Part shown: piece by piece, positions 16,432 through 25,346 of the stretch
Layout of the letters: each line of letters starts with the position of its first letter
Numbering within the stretch: the stretch's first letter is position 1
NCBI GenBank assembly: GCA_964505215.1
Contig: CAZDGU010000003.1
Location: forward strand, 124,001 to 188,000
Source: Gracilimonas sp964505215
Lineage (GTDB): Bacteria > Bacteroidota > Rhodothermia > Balneolales > Balneolaceae
Direction of reading: 5' to 3'
Length of the DNA: 64,000 nt
The notes under the pieces: generated by a model
Told to the model about the DNA's origin: nothing
Databases searched by the model: none
Seen by the model: only the letters and a program-made list of their open reading frames with translations
Translations under genes and position numbers: made by a program

Positions 16432-17201
16432 ATATCTATTTCTATACCTTGCTTTGTGAGGGTTTCAAGATGAGTATCCTGTAAAAAGAAATAGTTAACA
16501 CTTTCATCTCCGGGATTTCTCTTTTGAAGCTTGCTGTCTTTAAAGAAATACACTTTATACCCATAGCTTTTCATAATCGAAAAAAGTTCAGCGCTTTCAG
16601 AATCAGGCTCGTCAGGATTACCGGAGATTTCAATTAACCAGGCAGGTTTATTTTCATTAAGAAAATTAAAGGCCCCTTTCACAACAGAAAGTTCGTGTCC
16701 TTCAGTGTCGCATTTTATGAATGAAATAGTATCTGATTGTCTGGATAGATATGAGTCGAGTGTCTGAGTCTTTACCTCAAAGCTCATGTCCGAACTGACA
16801 TCGATATTATTAGTTAGTGTAGCTCTGAAATAATTTCTGACACCTGCCTGTATCGGAACTTGAATAATAGCCTGACCGTTAGTGTCAGAAATAGCTGCTT
16901 GATGTAATTCAATATTATCCCACTCGAATAATTTTGCGTTATTCTCAAGTATTGAAAAGGTAAACGGGACGGGCTCAAACCCCACAATACGTTTTACTGA
17001 AGTAGAGAGAAAATGAATGTACAGACCAATATTTGCACCAATATCCAGAATAGTGTCTTTTGGTGATAATAGTTTTTGCACTACAATTAAGTCTGGTTCA
17101 TCTTCAATCTTAAATTTTTTTATGGTCTTATAATACCTTGCCTTTTTATAATAAGTAAGTATTGGACTAGGAATAAGTTCTTGTAATAGCTTTTTTAGCA
17201 T
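16428..17201 (-). CDS. FkbM-family methyltransferase
   Basis: A 257-residue SAM-dependent O-methyltransferase of the FkbM type, usually found modifying sugars or secondary metabolites. Key blocks are DTILDIGANIGLYIHFLS (SAM-binding motif I), VGFEPVPFTFSILENN, FEVKTQTLDSYL and FIKCDTEGHELSVVKGA, the last being the conserved family signature 'K.D.EG.E..vl.G'. Start: an upstream TTG at 17222 is possible, but ATG at 17201 (MLKKLLQELIPSP) is preferred. It follows the secreted protease gene by about 20 bp on the same strand. The region is AT-rich compared with flanking housekeeping genes. It converges on and overlaps the TauE gene end by 4 bp. Confidence 0.88.
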   Translation of the reverse strand: MLKKLLQELIPSPILTYYKKARYYKTIKKFKIEDEPDLIVVQKLLSPKDTILDIGANIGLYIHFLSTSVKRIVGFEPVPFTFSILENNAKLFEWDNIELHQAAISDTNGQAIIQVPIQAGVRNYFRATLTNNIDVSSDMSFEVKTQTLDSYLSRQSDTISFIKCDTEGHELSVVKGAFNFLNENKPAWLIEISGNPDEPDSESAELFSIMKSYGYKVYFFKDSKLQKRNPGDESVNYFFLQDTHLETLTKQGIEIDI

Positions 17202-17222
17202 AGATAGAATAATTACATACAA

Positions 17223-18965
17223 TTATTTAATTAAAGTCATAGATTTTTCTAGAACAGTATTATTCATTTTTAATTGATAAATATAAACACCACTTGGTAA
17301 TTCACTGGCGTCAAAATCATTGGTGTAATTTCCAGATGTTAAATTTGTATTTACTAATACTGCAATTTCCTGACCAAGTATATTGAATACTTTTAAAGTA
17401 ACAAATGATCTTTCTGGTATTGAATAAGAAATTGTTGTAATTGGGTTGAAAGGATTTGGATAGTTTTGTTTGAGTTCGAAATTCTCAACTAAATTATCTG
17501 TGATCTTATTATTAGAATATGTTGGCTTTAATTTATAGAATATACCATCCTCGCCTATAACTACTTTTCCAACAGGAGCAATAATTTTGAGTGGTTTTGA
17601 AATTGTAAGTGCTTCATCAAAGTAACTGTGAGTCAAAATAATTAATCCATTATTACTAGCTGAACTGACTGCAGAAGAAAAAGAGCCATATGGTCTAAAT
17701 ATAGAGCCATCAGAATAATATTTTTCAGTATGATCAGCGTCTGCATGCGTTGTATTATTATTGAAATAGCTATTAAGCGCGGTTTCAAAATTGTTGTTCT
17801 CTGTAGAGGTTGCGCCCATATTTTCTGATACTGTAGAGCAACTGCTGATAATGCCTACAGCATACTCACTTGAAGGATCCATGACAGGTCCACCTGAAGC
17901 ACCGCCCTGAACATCAAGTAATACAGTCCAAGAAGCATAATTCCCAGAAATAGATTCACTTCCACTTACTGGACCTATGTCGGTCTGTTGAGTTTTATTA
18001 TCCTCATTTAAAATACATGCAGAAAAATCATCAAAATCTGCCCCAAAACCTGTAGCTCTTAGGCTTGAAGGGTTTCTATCTTTTGTTCCTCTGAAAAAAC
18101 TATTTTGCGATTGAGCAGGTAAAAGTCCAGTATTCGAATTTGGATAGACCTCAAATATTGCCCAATCATCTCCACCAATAGAATTTCCTGTTTCAATGCT
18201 AGATTGAATAACAGCATACTGATCTGAGGGAGAGGGGTGATTGTATGTGCCATCTTGATTGGAAGAAGGGACATTAAACTCAATATAATTAAGAAAATCA
18301 ACAGCATGACTTGCTGTTATTAGAACACCATTTGACAAAGTCCAACCTGTACTACTAGTTCCAGAACCACTTGTACTATTTATAGTTCTACCAACGCGTG
18401 GATCATTAGAGGAAACTCGTTCATCAGTACTTCCGTAACCACAAGTTGTACAAGAAGAAATTTTCGCTGATGATTTATATTTGTTTCGGATCTTGTCATT
18501 GACACCAAATGAAATTTTCTTAGTATTTATGAACACATTTTTATCAGTCGGTGAAACATATAGTTCTAATACTATTTCATCTCCATTAAAAAACGCAGAT
18601 GTTTTATTCCACTGTTTAATTGAATTATTATCTAAAACCTGATAATAACCATCCTCTTTGGATACTATTCTAATGTAGCTGTTATTTCCTAACTCAAAAT
18701 CTTCAAAATGTAGCTGTAACCATGGTGCATTAGGTTCTTCTATGACCGCAGTAAAAGTTTTCTCTACAATTTTAGATCCTATATTATTTCTACTATTGAT
18801 AGATTTGACCTCTAAATTTTTTGGTCCTGAATTTATAGATACTAACCTTTCAGCAATCTGAAATTCTGGAACTATTTGTCCTAAAGATTCAGTGATAAAC
18901 ACTATTTGTATCAAAATGATAGTAATTGCGATAAAGAGGGTGGCAGGTCTTCTTAATAAAATCAT
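17223..18965 (-). CDS. Secreted trypsin-like serine protease with T9SS sorting domain
   Basis: A 580-residue exported protease. Residues 1-30 are a hydrophobic signal sequence (ending SLGQ). The middle carries a chymotrypsin-fold domain: His in GVLITASHAVDF (H220), Asp in GGDDWAIFEV (D266/D267) and Ser in DVQGGASGGPVMD (S357), i.e. a complete catalytic triad of the lysyl-endopeptidase-like kind, with two Cys pairs around it. The C-terminal 80 residues are a type A sorting domain: NFELKQNYPNPFNPITTISYSI, LKVFNILGQEIAVLVN and a final basic K, recognised by the type IX secretion system and cleaved after export. The neighbours (FkbM methyltransferase, another exported protein) suggest a surface-associated accessory locus. 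Confidence 0.88.
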   Translation of the reverse strand: MILLRRPATLFIAITIILIQIVFITESLGQIVPEFQIAERLVSINSGPKNLEVKSINSRNNIGSKIVEKTFTAVIEEPNAPWLQLHFEDFELGNNSYIRIVSKEDGYYQVLDNNSIKQWNKTSAFFNGDEIVLELYVSPTDKNVFINTKKISFGVNDKIRNKYKSSAKISSCTTCGYGSTDERVSSNDPRVGRTINSTSGSGTSSTGWTLSNGVLITASHAVDFLNYIEFNVPSSNQDGTYNHPSPSDQYAVIQSSIETGNSIGGDDWAIFEVYPNSNTGLLPAQSQNSFFRGTKDRNPSSLRATGFGADFDDFSACILNEDNKTQQTDIGPVSGSESISGNYASWTVLLDVQGGASGGPVMDPSSEYAVGIISSCSTVSENMGATSTENNNFETALNSYFNNNTTHADADHTEKYYSDGSIFRPYGSFSSAVSSASNNGLIILTHSYFDEALTISKPLKIIAPVGKVVIGEDGIFYKLKPTYSNNKITDNLVENFELKQNYPNPFNPITTISYSIPERSFVTLKVFNILGQEIAVLVNTNLTSGNYTNDFDASELPSGVYIYQLKMNNTVLEKSMTLIK

Positions 18966-18984
18966 ATTAGGTCTTTTTTAAAGT

Positions 18985-19869
18985 TTATTGCAATGAAATT
19001 AATACAAGAACAAATCCCTTTTTTCCTTTTTCCAAACCAGTCATAGCTTTACCTATAATTGAACCTTTAGCTTTTTTGTGGTTTACAACTTTCATTGCGT
19101 ATCCGGGAATATTAGATGTTGTTAAAAGATCGCCTGGCTTTATTTCCTCTTTTAATGATTCAACATAACAATAAACTCTTCCGGTCAATGCAACTGGGAA
19201 CTCGCCATTGGCAATAGTTTTATTTTGCTTTAAAGTTAATCCAGTTTTTAGGTTATTTGCTCCACTAATAATTCCAGCAACTTTCTTGTCGTATACATTT
19301 TCAGAAAGTTTTAATCCTCCTGGATTGTTTGGATCAATAGAGACAACCATACCAGGCAAGAGTTGTGTATCATTTTTATTTATCTGAAAATATTCAGCTA
19401 AATCAGAACCACCAGTAATTTCCAAAATTTCTGTAGTGGTGGTACCTCGTACATCTAGTATTGAATTTGGTGAAAGTGTACCTATTCCAATATTACCTGA
19501 TGATTCTATTAATAAGGCACTCTTCCAGCTGCTTCCATTATTATGTGAGATTAGCAATGAGTTAAGTGGACTTTCTCTATGAATTATTTCCCATTGCTTA
19601 TCAGTTGATTCATTAGAGGAGAGATTAATGCCACTGAAATTATTACCGTCTCCAGTACCCATAAGTCTTATATAAGCGTCTCCATTGGAGTCTCGGATAT
19701 CTAATTCTGCCCAGGAAACTGGATAAGCTGTTCCAATACCTACCTGCGTGTCATAAGGACTGAGGTAGATATTTCCAGCTGTTGTGTACCAGCTCTGAGC
19801 CTGAGCATTACCCAATAAAAATGAAAAAAATAGTAGTATAATTATCTTAAATAAGAATGAATATTTCAT
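18985..19869 (-). CDS. Secreted protein with phage-tail-fibre-like repeats
   Basis: A 294-residue protein of unknown function with a clear signal peptide (residues 1-24, ending NAQAQ). Two copies of the 'GIGT..P...LDI/LDVRG' repeat occur (VGIGTAYPVSWAELDIRD near 42 and IGIGTLSPNSILDVRG near 127), a pattern shared with Bacteroidota tail-fibre or surface proteins. The C-terminal 150 residues (SDLAEYFQINKNDTQLLPGMVVSIDP, then FPVALTGRVYCYVE, KPGDLLTTSNIPGYAMKV and IIGKAMTGLEKG) resemble the C-terminal domain of peptidase-G2-like tail proteins; this match is by memory. It is the promoter-proximal gene of the trio with the protease (19-bp gap) and FkbM. Confidence 0.7.
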   Translation of the reverse strand: MKYSFLFKIIILLFFSFLLGNAQAQSWYTTAGNIYLSPYDTQVGIGTAYPVSWAELDIRDSNGDAYIRLMGTGDGNNFSGINLSSNESTDKQWEIIHRESPLNSLLISHNNGSSWKSALLIESSGNIGIGTLSPNSILDVRGTTTTEILEITGGSDLAEYFQINKNDTQLLPGMVVSIDPNNPGGLKLSENVYDKKVAGIISGANNLKTGLTLKQNKTIANGEFPVALTGRVYCYVESLKEEIKPGDLLTTSNIPGYAMKVVNHKKAKGSIIGKAMTGLEKGKKGFVLVLISLQ

Positions 19870-19936
19870 GAGTATATGTATTAAGTAATTTATATTTCTA
19901 TCTTAAAGAGTAAAAAGTATCTGAATGTTACAAAAA

Positions 19937-19967
19937 AAAAGAAGCCCTCTATCAAAGGGCTTCTTCT
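19937..19967 (-). terminator. Terminator of the dcw cluster after ftsZ
   Basis: AAGAAGCCCT and AGGGCTTCTT flank the loop ctatcaa. On the minus strand the stem is followed by nine Ts. It lies about 115 bp beyond the ftsZ stop codon and insulates the next operon. Confidence 0.85.
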
Positions 19968-20082
19968 GTGTTAGCAATCTATAGCTTTGGTAAAGCTATA
20001 ATCCAGTAAAATTCAGTGGCTCTAAGCCATACCATTCCCATGGTATGCGGTTACGAACCGATATTGAAAAATCAACAACTTC

Positions 20083-21414
20083 TTAGTCCATGATTTTTCG
20101 GAGGAAAGCCGGCTGGTCGGTATCATCCTTGCGGATGCGTTCCGTTCGGCTTTGGAAAGGTGCAATATTATCTTTTGCATCCTGACTTTGATCCTCACCT
20201 TCGGGCATTTCAATATCCTCGTTCTGCTTGCGAACATTTAGGTCGCGCCGCAGATAGGAGGGCGTATCTAACTTTTTGAGATTATTTTCGCCTTTGTAGT
20301 AATCGCCCGTTGTGCGGGGATACTGCTTAGGGATATCCGGTTCTTTGTTGGATGTTTGCATATTGGCTTGCGCATTTTTGGCAGCCGTATTCAGTGATGG
20401 CTCACTTTCATTTCCGGCAACTTTTGCGGCATTTCGGTCTTCAGCCAAATCGAAACCGGTGGCAATTACCGTAACACGAATATCGTTTCCGAACTCCTCG
20501 TCCAGTACGGTACCCATAATGATTTCAGCATTCTCGCCGGCCTCATCCTGAATAATACTGGTAGCCGTTGTGGTTTCGCGCATTCCAAGTCCTGAACCGG
20601 CAGAAATATTCACTAACACATTACGTGCACCGCGAACGCTCACGCCGTCGAGCAGGGGAGAGTTTATAGCTGCCCGGGCTGCTTTTTCGGCTCGGTCCTG
20701 GCCTTCTGCCGTAGCTGAGCCCATAATTGCAGCGCCACCGTCGCTCATAGTGGTTCTAACGTCTGCAAAGTCAAGGTTAATAAGACCGGGCATGAGGATT
20801 AAATCGCTGATGCCGCGTGTTGCATTATAAAGCACCTCGTTTGCCATAGCAAAAGCTTCCATCAGGGAAGTATTTTCATCGGCAATATCGAGCAGGCGCT
20901 CGTTGGGAATTACTATTACGGTATCGCAATTTTTCTTAAGCTCGGTGATACCTTCCAGAGCATATTTTTTCCGCACTTTACCTTCGCACTCGAAGGGAGT
21001 GGTTACTATACCCACGGTTAAAATGCCGCGCCGTTTAGCAATACCTGCTACTACGGGGGCGCCTCCGGTTCCGGTACCACCGCCCATGCCGGCCGTTACA
21101 AATACCATGTCGGCATTTTCGATGGATTCTTCAATTTCATGACGGTTTTCTTCAACCGCTTCACGACCAATTTCGGGTCGTGCCCCGGCACCCAGTCCGT
21201 TAGTAAGGGCTGAACCCACCTGGACTTTTATATCTGCCATGCTGTTTTTAAGAGCCTGTGCATCGGTGTTAAGAGCAATATACTCCACACTTTTGAGGCC
21301 CATGTTAATCATATTATTGATGGCATTACCGCCACCGCCGCCTACGCCAATTACTTTAATTTTAGCGTTTTCTTGGCTCTGTTCGTCAAAAAAGAAACGT
21401 GAATTGTTAGCCAT
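20083..21414 (-). CDS. ftsZ: Cell division protein FtsZ
   Basis: Tubulin-like GTPase that polymerises into the Z ring at midcell. GTP-binding motifs are IKVIGVGGGGGNAINNMI and the tubulin signature GGGTGTGGAPV; the T7 loop reads DLINLDFADVRTTM. After the globular domain there is a variable acidic linker and the C-terminal peptide DDTDQPAFLRKIMD that binds FtsA. The frame is open 24 codons further upstream to an ATG at 21486, but I chose 21414 because AGGAG lies 6 bp upstream of it and the product (443 residues, MANNSRFFF...) has normal length. It is the last gene of the dcw cluster; the 220-bp gap after ftsA suggests an additional promoter. Confidence 0.97.
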   Translation of the reverse strand: MANNSRFFFDEQSQENAKIKVIGVGGGGGNAINNMINMGLKSVEYIALNTDAQALKNSMADIKVQVGSALTNGLGAGARPEIGREAVEENRHEIEESIENADMVFVTAGMGGGTGTGGAPVVAGIAKRRGILTVGIVTTPFECEGKVRKKYALEGITELKKNCDTVIVIPNERLLDIADENTSLMEAFAMANEVLYNATRGISDLILMPGLINLDFADVRTTMSDGGAAIMGSATAEGQDRAEKAARAAINSPLLDGVSVRGARNVLVNISAGSGLGMRETTTATSIIQDEAGENAEIIMGTVLDEEFGNDIRVTVIATGFDLAEDRNAAKVAGNESEPSLNTAAKNAQANMQTSNKEPDIPKQYPRTTGDYYKGENNLKKLDTPSYLRRDLNVRKQNEDIEMPEGEDQSQDAKDNIAPFQSRTERIRKDDTDQPAFLRKIMD

Positions 21415-21635
21415 GATAACTCCTGTTTGAGTTGTTGTATTTACTGGATTGTTGTTGTTTGTAGATGATTGCTTGTGGAATTCCACCTGCCCGATTTTGT
21501 GTTTAACCTTTCACCAAAGCATCTAAAGCAACCCGGTGAGCAGGATAAACTCTTACGATTTACTGTAATATTATCGGTTGATTTCATTCCGTCTTCTTGA
21601 TTGTTTTGTTTTATGTTATGTGTAAAATTTTTGTT

Positions 21636-22898
21636 TTAAAGTTCTTTGAACCAACTCTTCATGCGATCGGTGATTTTTTGCATCACTTCATCTACGTTGG
21701 TTCCTTTGGTTGTGGGCAGCTTACTGCCGCTTGTATTATTGTCTGTTCCGGCTCGTAAGGCATGCATCACCAAACCAACGCCGGTAGCGTAAATCGGGCT
21801 GTTTACCTCTTCCTTCAGTCCGCCGGTAATGCCTAAGGGGATGCCAACTTTGGCATCTAAACCCAAAATTTCATTTGCCAGGGGGCAAATATTTCTTATT
21901 AGTGAGCCGCCGCCGGTAATTACAACTCCGGCACTTAGCGAGTCTGCATAGCCGCTTCGCTTTATCTCAATGCCCACTATTTCCAGAATTTCTTCCATAC
22001 GGGCTTGTACAATTTTAGCTAAAATGCTTTTGGTGATTTCTTTGGGAGGGCGTCCCGCAATTCCGGGAACCGTAATTACTTCATCATCCTGAATAAGATC
22101 TGCGTAACTTTCGCCTTGTTTGCGTTTCAGCGTTTCGGCTTGGTCGTCGAGCACGCTGAGACCAAGGCGGATGTCATCTGTTACTTTTTGTCCGGCAATG
22201 GCAATTACGGCCGTGTGGCGAATGGTATTATCCTGAAAAATGGCCAAATCTGTGGTTCCACCACCGATGTCAACCAGCACAACGCCGGCTTCCTTTTCCT
22301 CCTCATCCAGCACAGAATAGGACGAAGCCAGAGGTTCAAGAATTAAATCAGCCACCTGATATCCGGCACGTTCAACACAGCGATACATGTTTTTAGCAGC
22401 TGAAACCAAACCGGTAATAATGTGAACTTCAGCCTCCATACGCATTCCGCTCATGCCAACCGGATCGCTGATGCCGTCTTGTCCGTCAACTACATATTCT
22501 TGTGGAATTACATGCAGAATTTGCTGGTCGGTGGGCAGCATAATGCGCTGGCAGTCTTCCAGCAGGCGGTCCACATCTTTAGCTGTAATTTCATTATCAC
22601 GATTGTTAATGGTGATAACGCCTTTACTGCGCATACTTCGAATATGATCTCCGGCAATGCCAACATTTACCGAATTTACCTCAATGCCGGAAGCCAGCTC
22701 GGCCTGCCCGATGGCATCTTTAATGGCATTTACGGTTTTGTCGATATTCACAACCACACCACGGTTCAGGCCGTCGCTGTGAGCTTTGCCTACCCCAAGA
22801 ATGTGAATTCTTTCCTGTTCATCTATAGATGCTACGATTGCACAAATTTTGGTAGTCCCGATATCGAGACCTACCATAATGTTTTCATGTTCTTCCAT
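21636..22898 (-). CDS. ftsA: Cell division protein FtsA
   Basis: Actin-like ATPase that tethers FtsZ filaments to the membrane and recruits late division proteins. 420 residues. Blocks: MVGLDIGTTKICAIVA (phosphate 1), the 1C domain, VVLVDIGGGTTDLAIF (phosphate 2), AGVVITGGGSLI (adenosine motif), and the C-terminal amphipathic membrane-targeting helix ITDRMKSWFKEL after a Ser/Thr-rich linker. It overlaps the unrecognised small gene upstream by 14 bp, so its translation is probably coupled. Confidence 0.97.
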   Translation of the reverse strand: MEEHENIMVGLDIGTTKICAIVASIDEQERIHILGVGKAHSDGLNRGVVVNIDKTVNAIKDAIGQAELASGIEVNSVNVGIAGDHIRSMRSKGVITINNRDNEITAKDVDRLLEDCQRIMLPTDQQILHVIPQEYVVDGQDGISDPVGMSGMRMEAEVHIITGLVSAAKNMYRCVERAGYQVADLILEPLASSYSVLDEEEKEAGVVLVDIGGGTTDLAIFQDNTIRHTAVIAIAGQKVTDDIRLGLSVLDDQAETLKRKQGESYADLIQDDEVITVPGIAGRPPKEITKSILAKIVQARMEEILEIVGIEIKRSGYADSLSAGVVITGGGSLIRNICPLANEILGLDAKVGIPLGITGGLKEEVNSPIYATGVGLVMHALRAGTDNNTSGSKLPTTKGTNVDEVMQKITDRMKSWFKEL

Positions 22899-23193
22899 GA
22901 CGGTTCGCTGTGTTTTTGTTGATTGCTAAATTTCTTAAGTGTTCTTTCTTCTCGGAAGAAGGTTCGCTTCGTGGAGTTTGTAAGGCCTCTTCACGACGTC
23001 TTTTTAAAGCAGAATAAAAGCGGGAAACAGAATCTGTTGCAGATACTTCTTTATCCGGTTTTGTAAGCAGCGTATTCAATAAACTGCCGGCTTGTTCGCT
23101 GTGTTTTTGTTGATCCTGCCGAGTTCTTGATTTTTTCAACATAGAATAACCCTGTACGTCGGCAAACGATATGTCATCAAAGTTAAATTTCAC
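22885..23193 (-). CDS. Unrecognised basic protein between ftsQ and ftsA
   Basis: A 102-residue protein I cannot assign. It is hydrophilic and rich in Lys, Arg and Ser, with no signal peptide or membrane segment. The N terminus MKFNFDDISFADVQGYSMLK looks ordered; the rest (KSRTRQDQQKHSEQAG..., FYSALKRRREEALQ, SSEKKEHLRNLAINKN) looks disordered or helical with basic patches. It overlaps ftsQ by 11 bp and ftsA by 14 bp, an arrangement that strongly suggests real, translationally coupled expression inside the division cluster. The position invites a role linking FtsQ and FtsA, but this is guesswork; it could also be a DNA- or RNA-binding accessory protein. Confidence 0.72.
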   Translation of the reverse strand: MKFNFDDISFADVQGYSMLKKSRTRQDQQKHSEQAGSLLNTLLTKPDKEVSATDSVSRFYSALKRRREEALQTPRSEPSSEKKEHLRNLAINKNTANRHGRT

Positions 23194-23911
23194 GAGTAAC
23201 CACCTGATTTTTAAATCGAAGATCTATTTGTTGCATAGCTTGAATGCCTCTGGTTTTTACTATCTGCCCATAAAAGGCTTTCCAGTTTTCCAGCTTTGAT
23301 TCAAAATCGTTGCGACCAAAAAGCAGTTTCACGCCATTTTCGTGGCTTAACGCCACCACGCCGTCCGTTTCATCAAAAACAACCTCGCTGATGGTTATCC
23401 ATCCAAAGCCATCGGCTCGAGCCGTTAGCAGAAAGTCCCGAACCTGCCGGAACGACTCCGAGCGAATAGTATCCTTGGAAACAGCACTGTATCCGTAAAG
23501 CAGAGGCACATTCGGTGTTTTATGTTCAAGTAGCGGTAATCTCACTCCGGTTGCATCTACATACGCGCGGTCGGCTCCATTTATCAATAAAGCAATAGGT
23601 TCACGCTCAGTAATATTCAGGTGCAGGCTGCCATTAGGCTCTATATAAGGCACTGCCGTGCGCACGTAAGGCAGTTTACTCACGCGCTGCACTACGCCCT
23701 GAAGATCCAGACTGTCCGGCTTGATGCCCTCAGGAACAGCCGCTGCTTGTTTAATTTGTTCATACTCAGTGAAATGCAATGTATTCACCTTCACATCTTG
23801 TACAGTTATATTCTGATTCCAATAAATAGCAGCAAGCACAGCAATCCCGCTTACCATTAACACGGTGGTAATCCAGGGTAATAAGCTTTTATTTGGCTTC
23901 TGCTTACTCAC
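23183..23911 (-). CDS. ftsQ: Cell division protein FtsQ
   Basis: Bitopic division protein bridging early and late divisome components. 242 residues: a short basic cytoplasmic tail, one membrane helix (LPWITTVLMVSGIAVLAAIYW, about 11-31), then a POTRA-like segment (ITVQDVKVNTLHFTEYEQIKQAA) and the FtsQ beta domain (VQRVSKLPYVRTAVPYIEPNGSLHLNITEREPIALL), where the 'P.V..A.v.....l.I.v.ER.P.A' pattern is diagnostic. The start codon is GTG, immediately next to the murC stop codon. Confidence 0.9.
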   Translation of the reverse strand: MSKQKPNKSLLPWITTVLMVSGIAVLAAIYWNQNITVQDVKVNTLHFTEYEQIKQAAAVPEGIKPDSLDLQGVVQRVSKLPYVRTAVPYIEPNGSLHLNITEREPIALLINGADRAYVDATGVRLPLLEHKTPNVPLLYGYSAVSKDTIRSESFRQVRDFLLTARADGFGWITISEVVFDETDGVVALSHENGVKLLFGRNDFESKLENWKAFYGQIVKTRGIQAMQQIDLRFKNQVVTREI

Positions 23912-25339
23912 TTAATCAGTTTTAGGTTGAAATTTTCCGGATTCCAGTACTTCTACAAACTCTTCTCCGAAACGATAAATATCTCCGGCGCCCATCGTAA
24001 TGATGATATCTCCGGCTTTCGAATGCTTTTTTAATGTCTTAGTTACATCTTCTTTGTTAGGCACATAAAGCACATTTTTATGACCATACTGCTCGGCAGT
24101 ATCGGCTATCAGCTTTCCGGTAACTCCCTCAATGGGTTTTTCGCGGGAAGGATATACATCGGTTACAATCAGCACTTCTGCATCAAAAAATGAAAGCCCG
24201 AATTCCTTATATAACTCCTGCGTACGCGTGTACAGATGCGGCTGAAAAACGGCTACTACCCGGCGATCGGGCCATCCCTGGCGGGCAGCTTGTAAACTGG
24301 CCTGCACTTCGGTTGGGTGATGCGCGTAATCATCAATCACCAAACAGCCGTTGTCATACTTTTGCTGAAAGCGGCGGAACACGCCTTCAAATCGCTCCAG
24401 TCCTTTTTTAATAAGTTTGAAATCAATATCCAGCTCAATACCGGTGGCTACGGCAGCTAACGCATTTTTCACGTTATGCTCTCCGGGAGCTTTTAAGGTG
24501 ATTACACCCAGCTTTTCTTCTTCATACATTACCGTAAACGTGCTGGTGAAAGCATCCGAGCGAATGTCGATAGCGCGTAATTTTGCTTGTGGAGTCAGCC
24601 CGTAGGTGAGTACTCTTTTTTCTAACTCCGGCAGAATACTTCGCACGTTTGCATCATCCAGACAAACAATTACGGCTCCATAAAAAGGCACTTTGTTTGC
24701 ATAGTTGATGAAGGCTTCTTTCACATCATCCAGGTCATCATAAATGTCGAGATGTTCGGCTTCAATATTGGTGATAATGGCAATAGAAGGGGTGAGGCGT
24801 AAAAAGGTGCGATCAAATTCATCCGCTTCAACTACAATTAAATCTCCTTTACCCACCACGGCATTGGTCTTATCAAAGCTGTGTACTTTGCCGCCTACAA
24901 TAATGGTAGGGTCGTAATTTCCGGCTTGCGTAACCTGCCCAACCATAGTGGTGGTGGTGGTTTTGCCGTGCGTTCCTGCAACGCCAATGCCGAACTTCAT
25001 TTTCATGAGCTCAGATAGCATTTCAGCTCGTTTTATAGTGGGAATACGAGCTTCCATAGCTGCTTTGGTTTCCACATTTTCATCAGCTTTTACGGCGCTG
25101 GTGTACACAACCACATCGGCGCCTTCAATATGCTCGGCTTTGTGGCCTTTATATACCACTGCGCCCAACTCTTGCAATCGCTTGGTGGTTTCAGTCACAG
25201 CTCCATCCGAGCCCGTGATTTTATATCCGCGATGCAGCAGTATTTCCGCCATCCCGCTCATACCGATGCCACCAATACCCACCATGTGGATATGCTTGGT
25301 TCGGCCAAAAACAGGTTGTGATTCAATGCGTTGTTCCAC
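23912..25339 (-). CDS. murC: UDP-N-acetylmuramate--L-alanine ligase
   Basis: Cytoplasmic ATP-dependent ligase adding L-Ala to UDP-MurNAc, the first stem-peptide step of peptidoglycan. 475 residues. The N-terminal Rossmann domain starts with HIHMVGIGGIGMSGMAEILLHRGY; the ATP site is GVAGTHGKTTTTTMV; the family His/Asn block is DDYAHHPTEVQASLQAAR and the C-terminal domain has VAVFQPHLYTRT. The start is GTG (VEQRIESQP). It lies 7 bp after murG and abuts ftsQ. Confidence 0.97.
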   Translation of the reverse strand: MEQRIESQPVFGRTKHIHMVGIGGIGMSGMAEILLHRGYKITGSDGAVTETTKRLQELGAVVYKGHKAEHIEGADVVVYTSAVKADENVETKAAMEARIPTIKRAEMLSELMKMKFGIGVAGTHGKTTTTTMVGQVTQAGNYDPTIIVGGKVHSFDKTNAVVGKGDLIVVEADEFDRTFLRLTPSIAIITNIEAEHLDIYDDLDDVKEAFINYANKVPFYGAVIVCLDDANVRSILPELEKRVLTYGLTPQAKLRAIDIRSDAFTSTFTVMYEEEKLGVITLKAPGEHNVKNALAAVATGIELDIDFKLIKKGLERFEGVFRRFQQKYDNGCLVIDDYAHHPTEVQASLQAARQGWPDRRVVAVFQPHLYTRTQELYKEFGLSFFDAEVLIVTDVYPSREKPIEGVTGKLIADTAEQYGHKNVLYVPNKEDVTKTLKKHSKAGDIIITMGAGDIYRFGEEFVEVLESGKFQPKTD

Positions 25340-25346
25340 GTTAATG

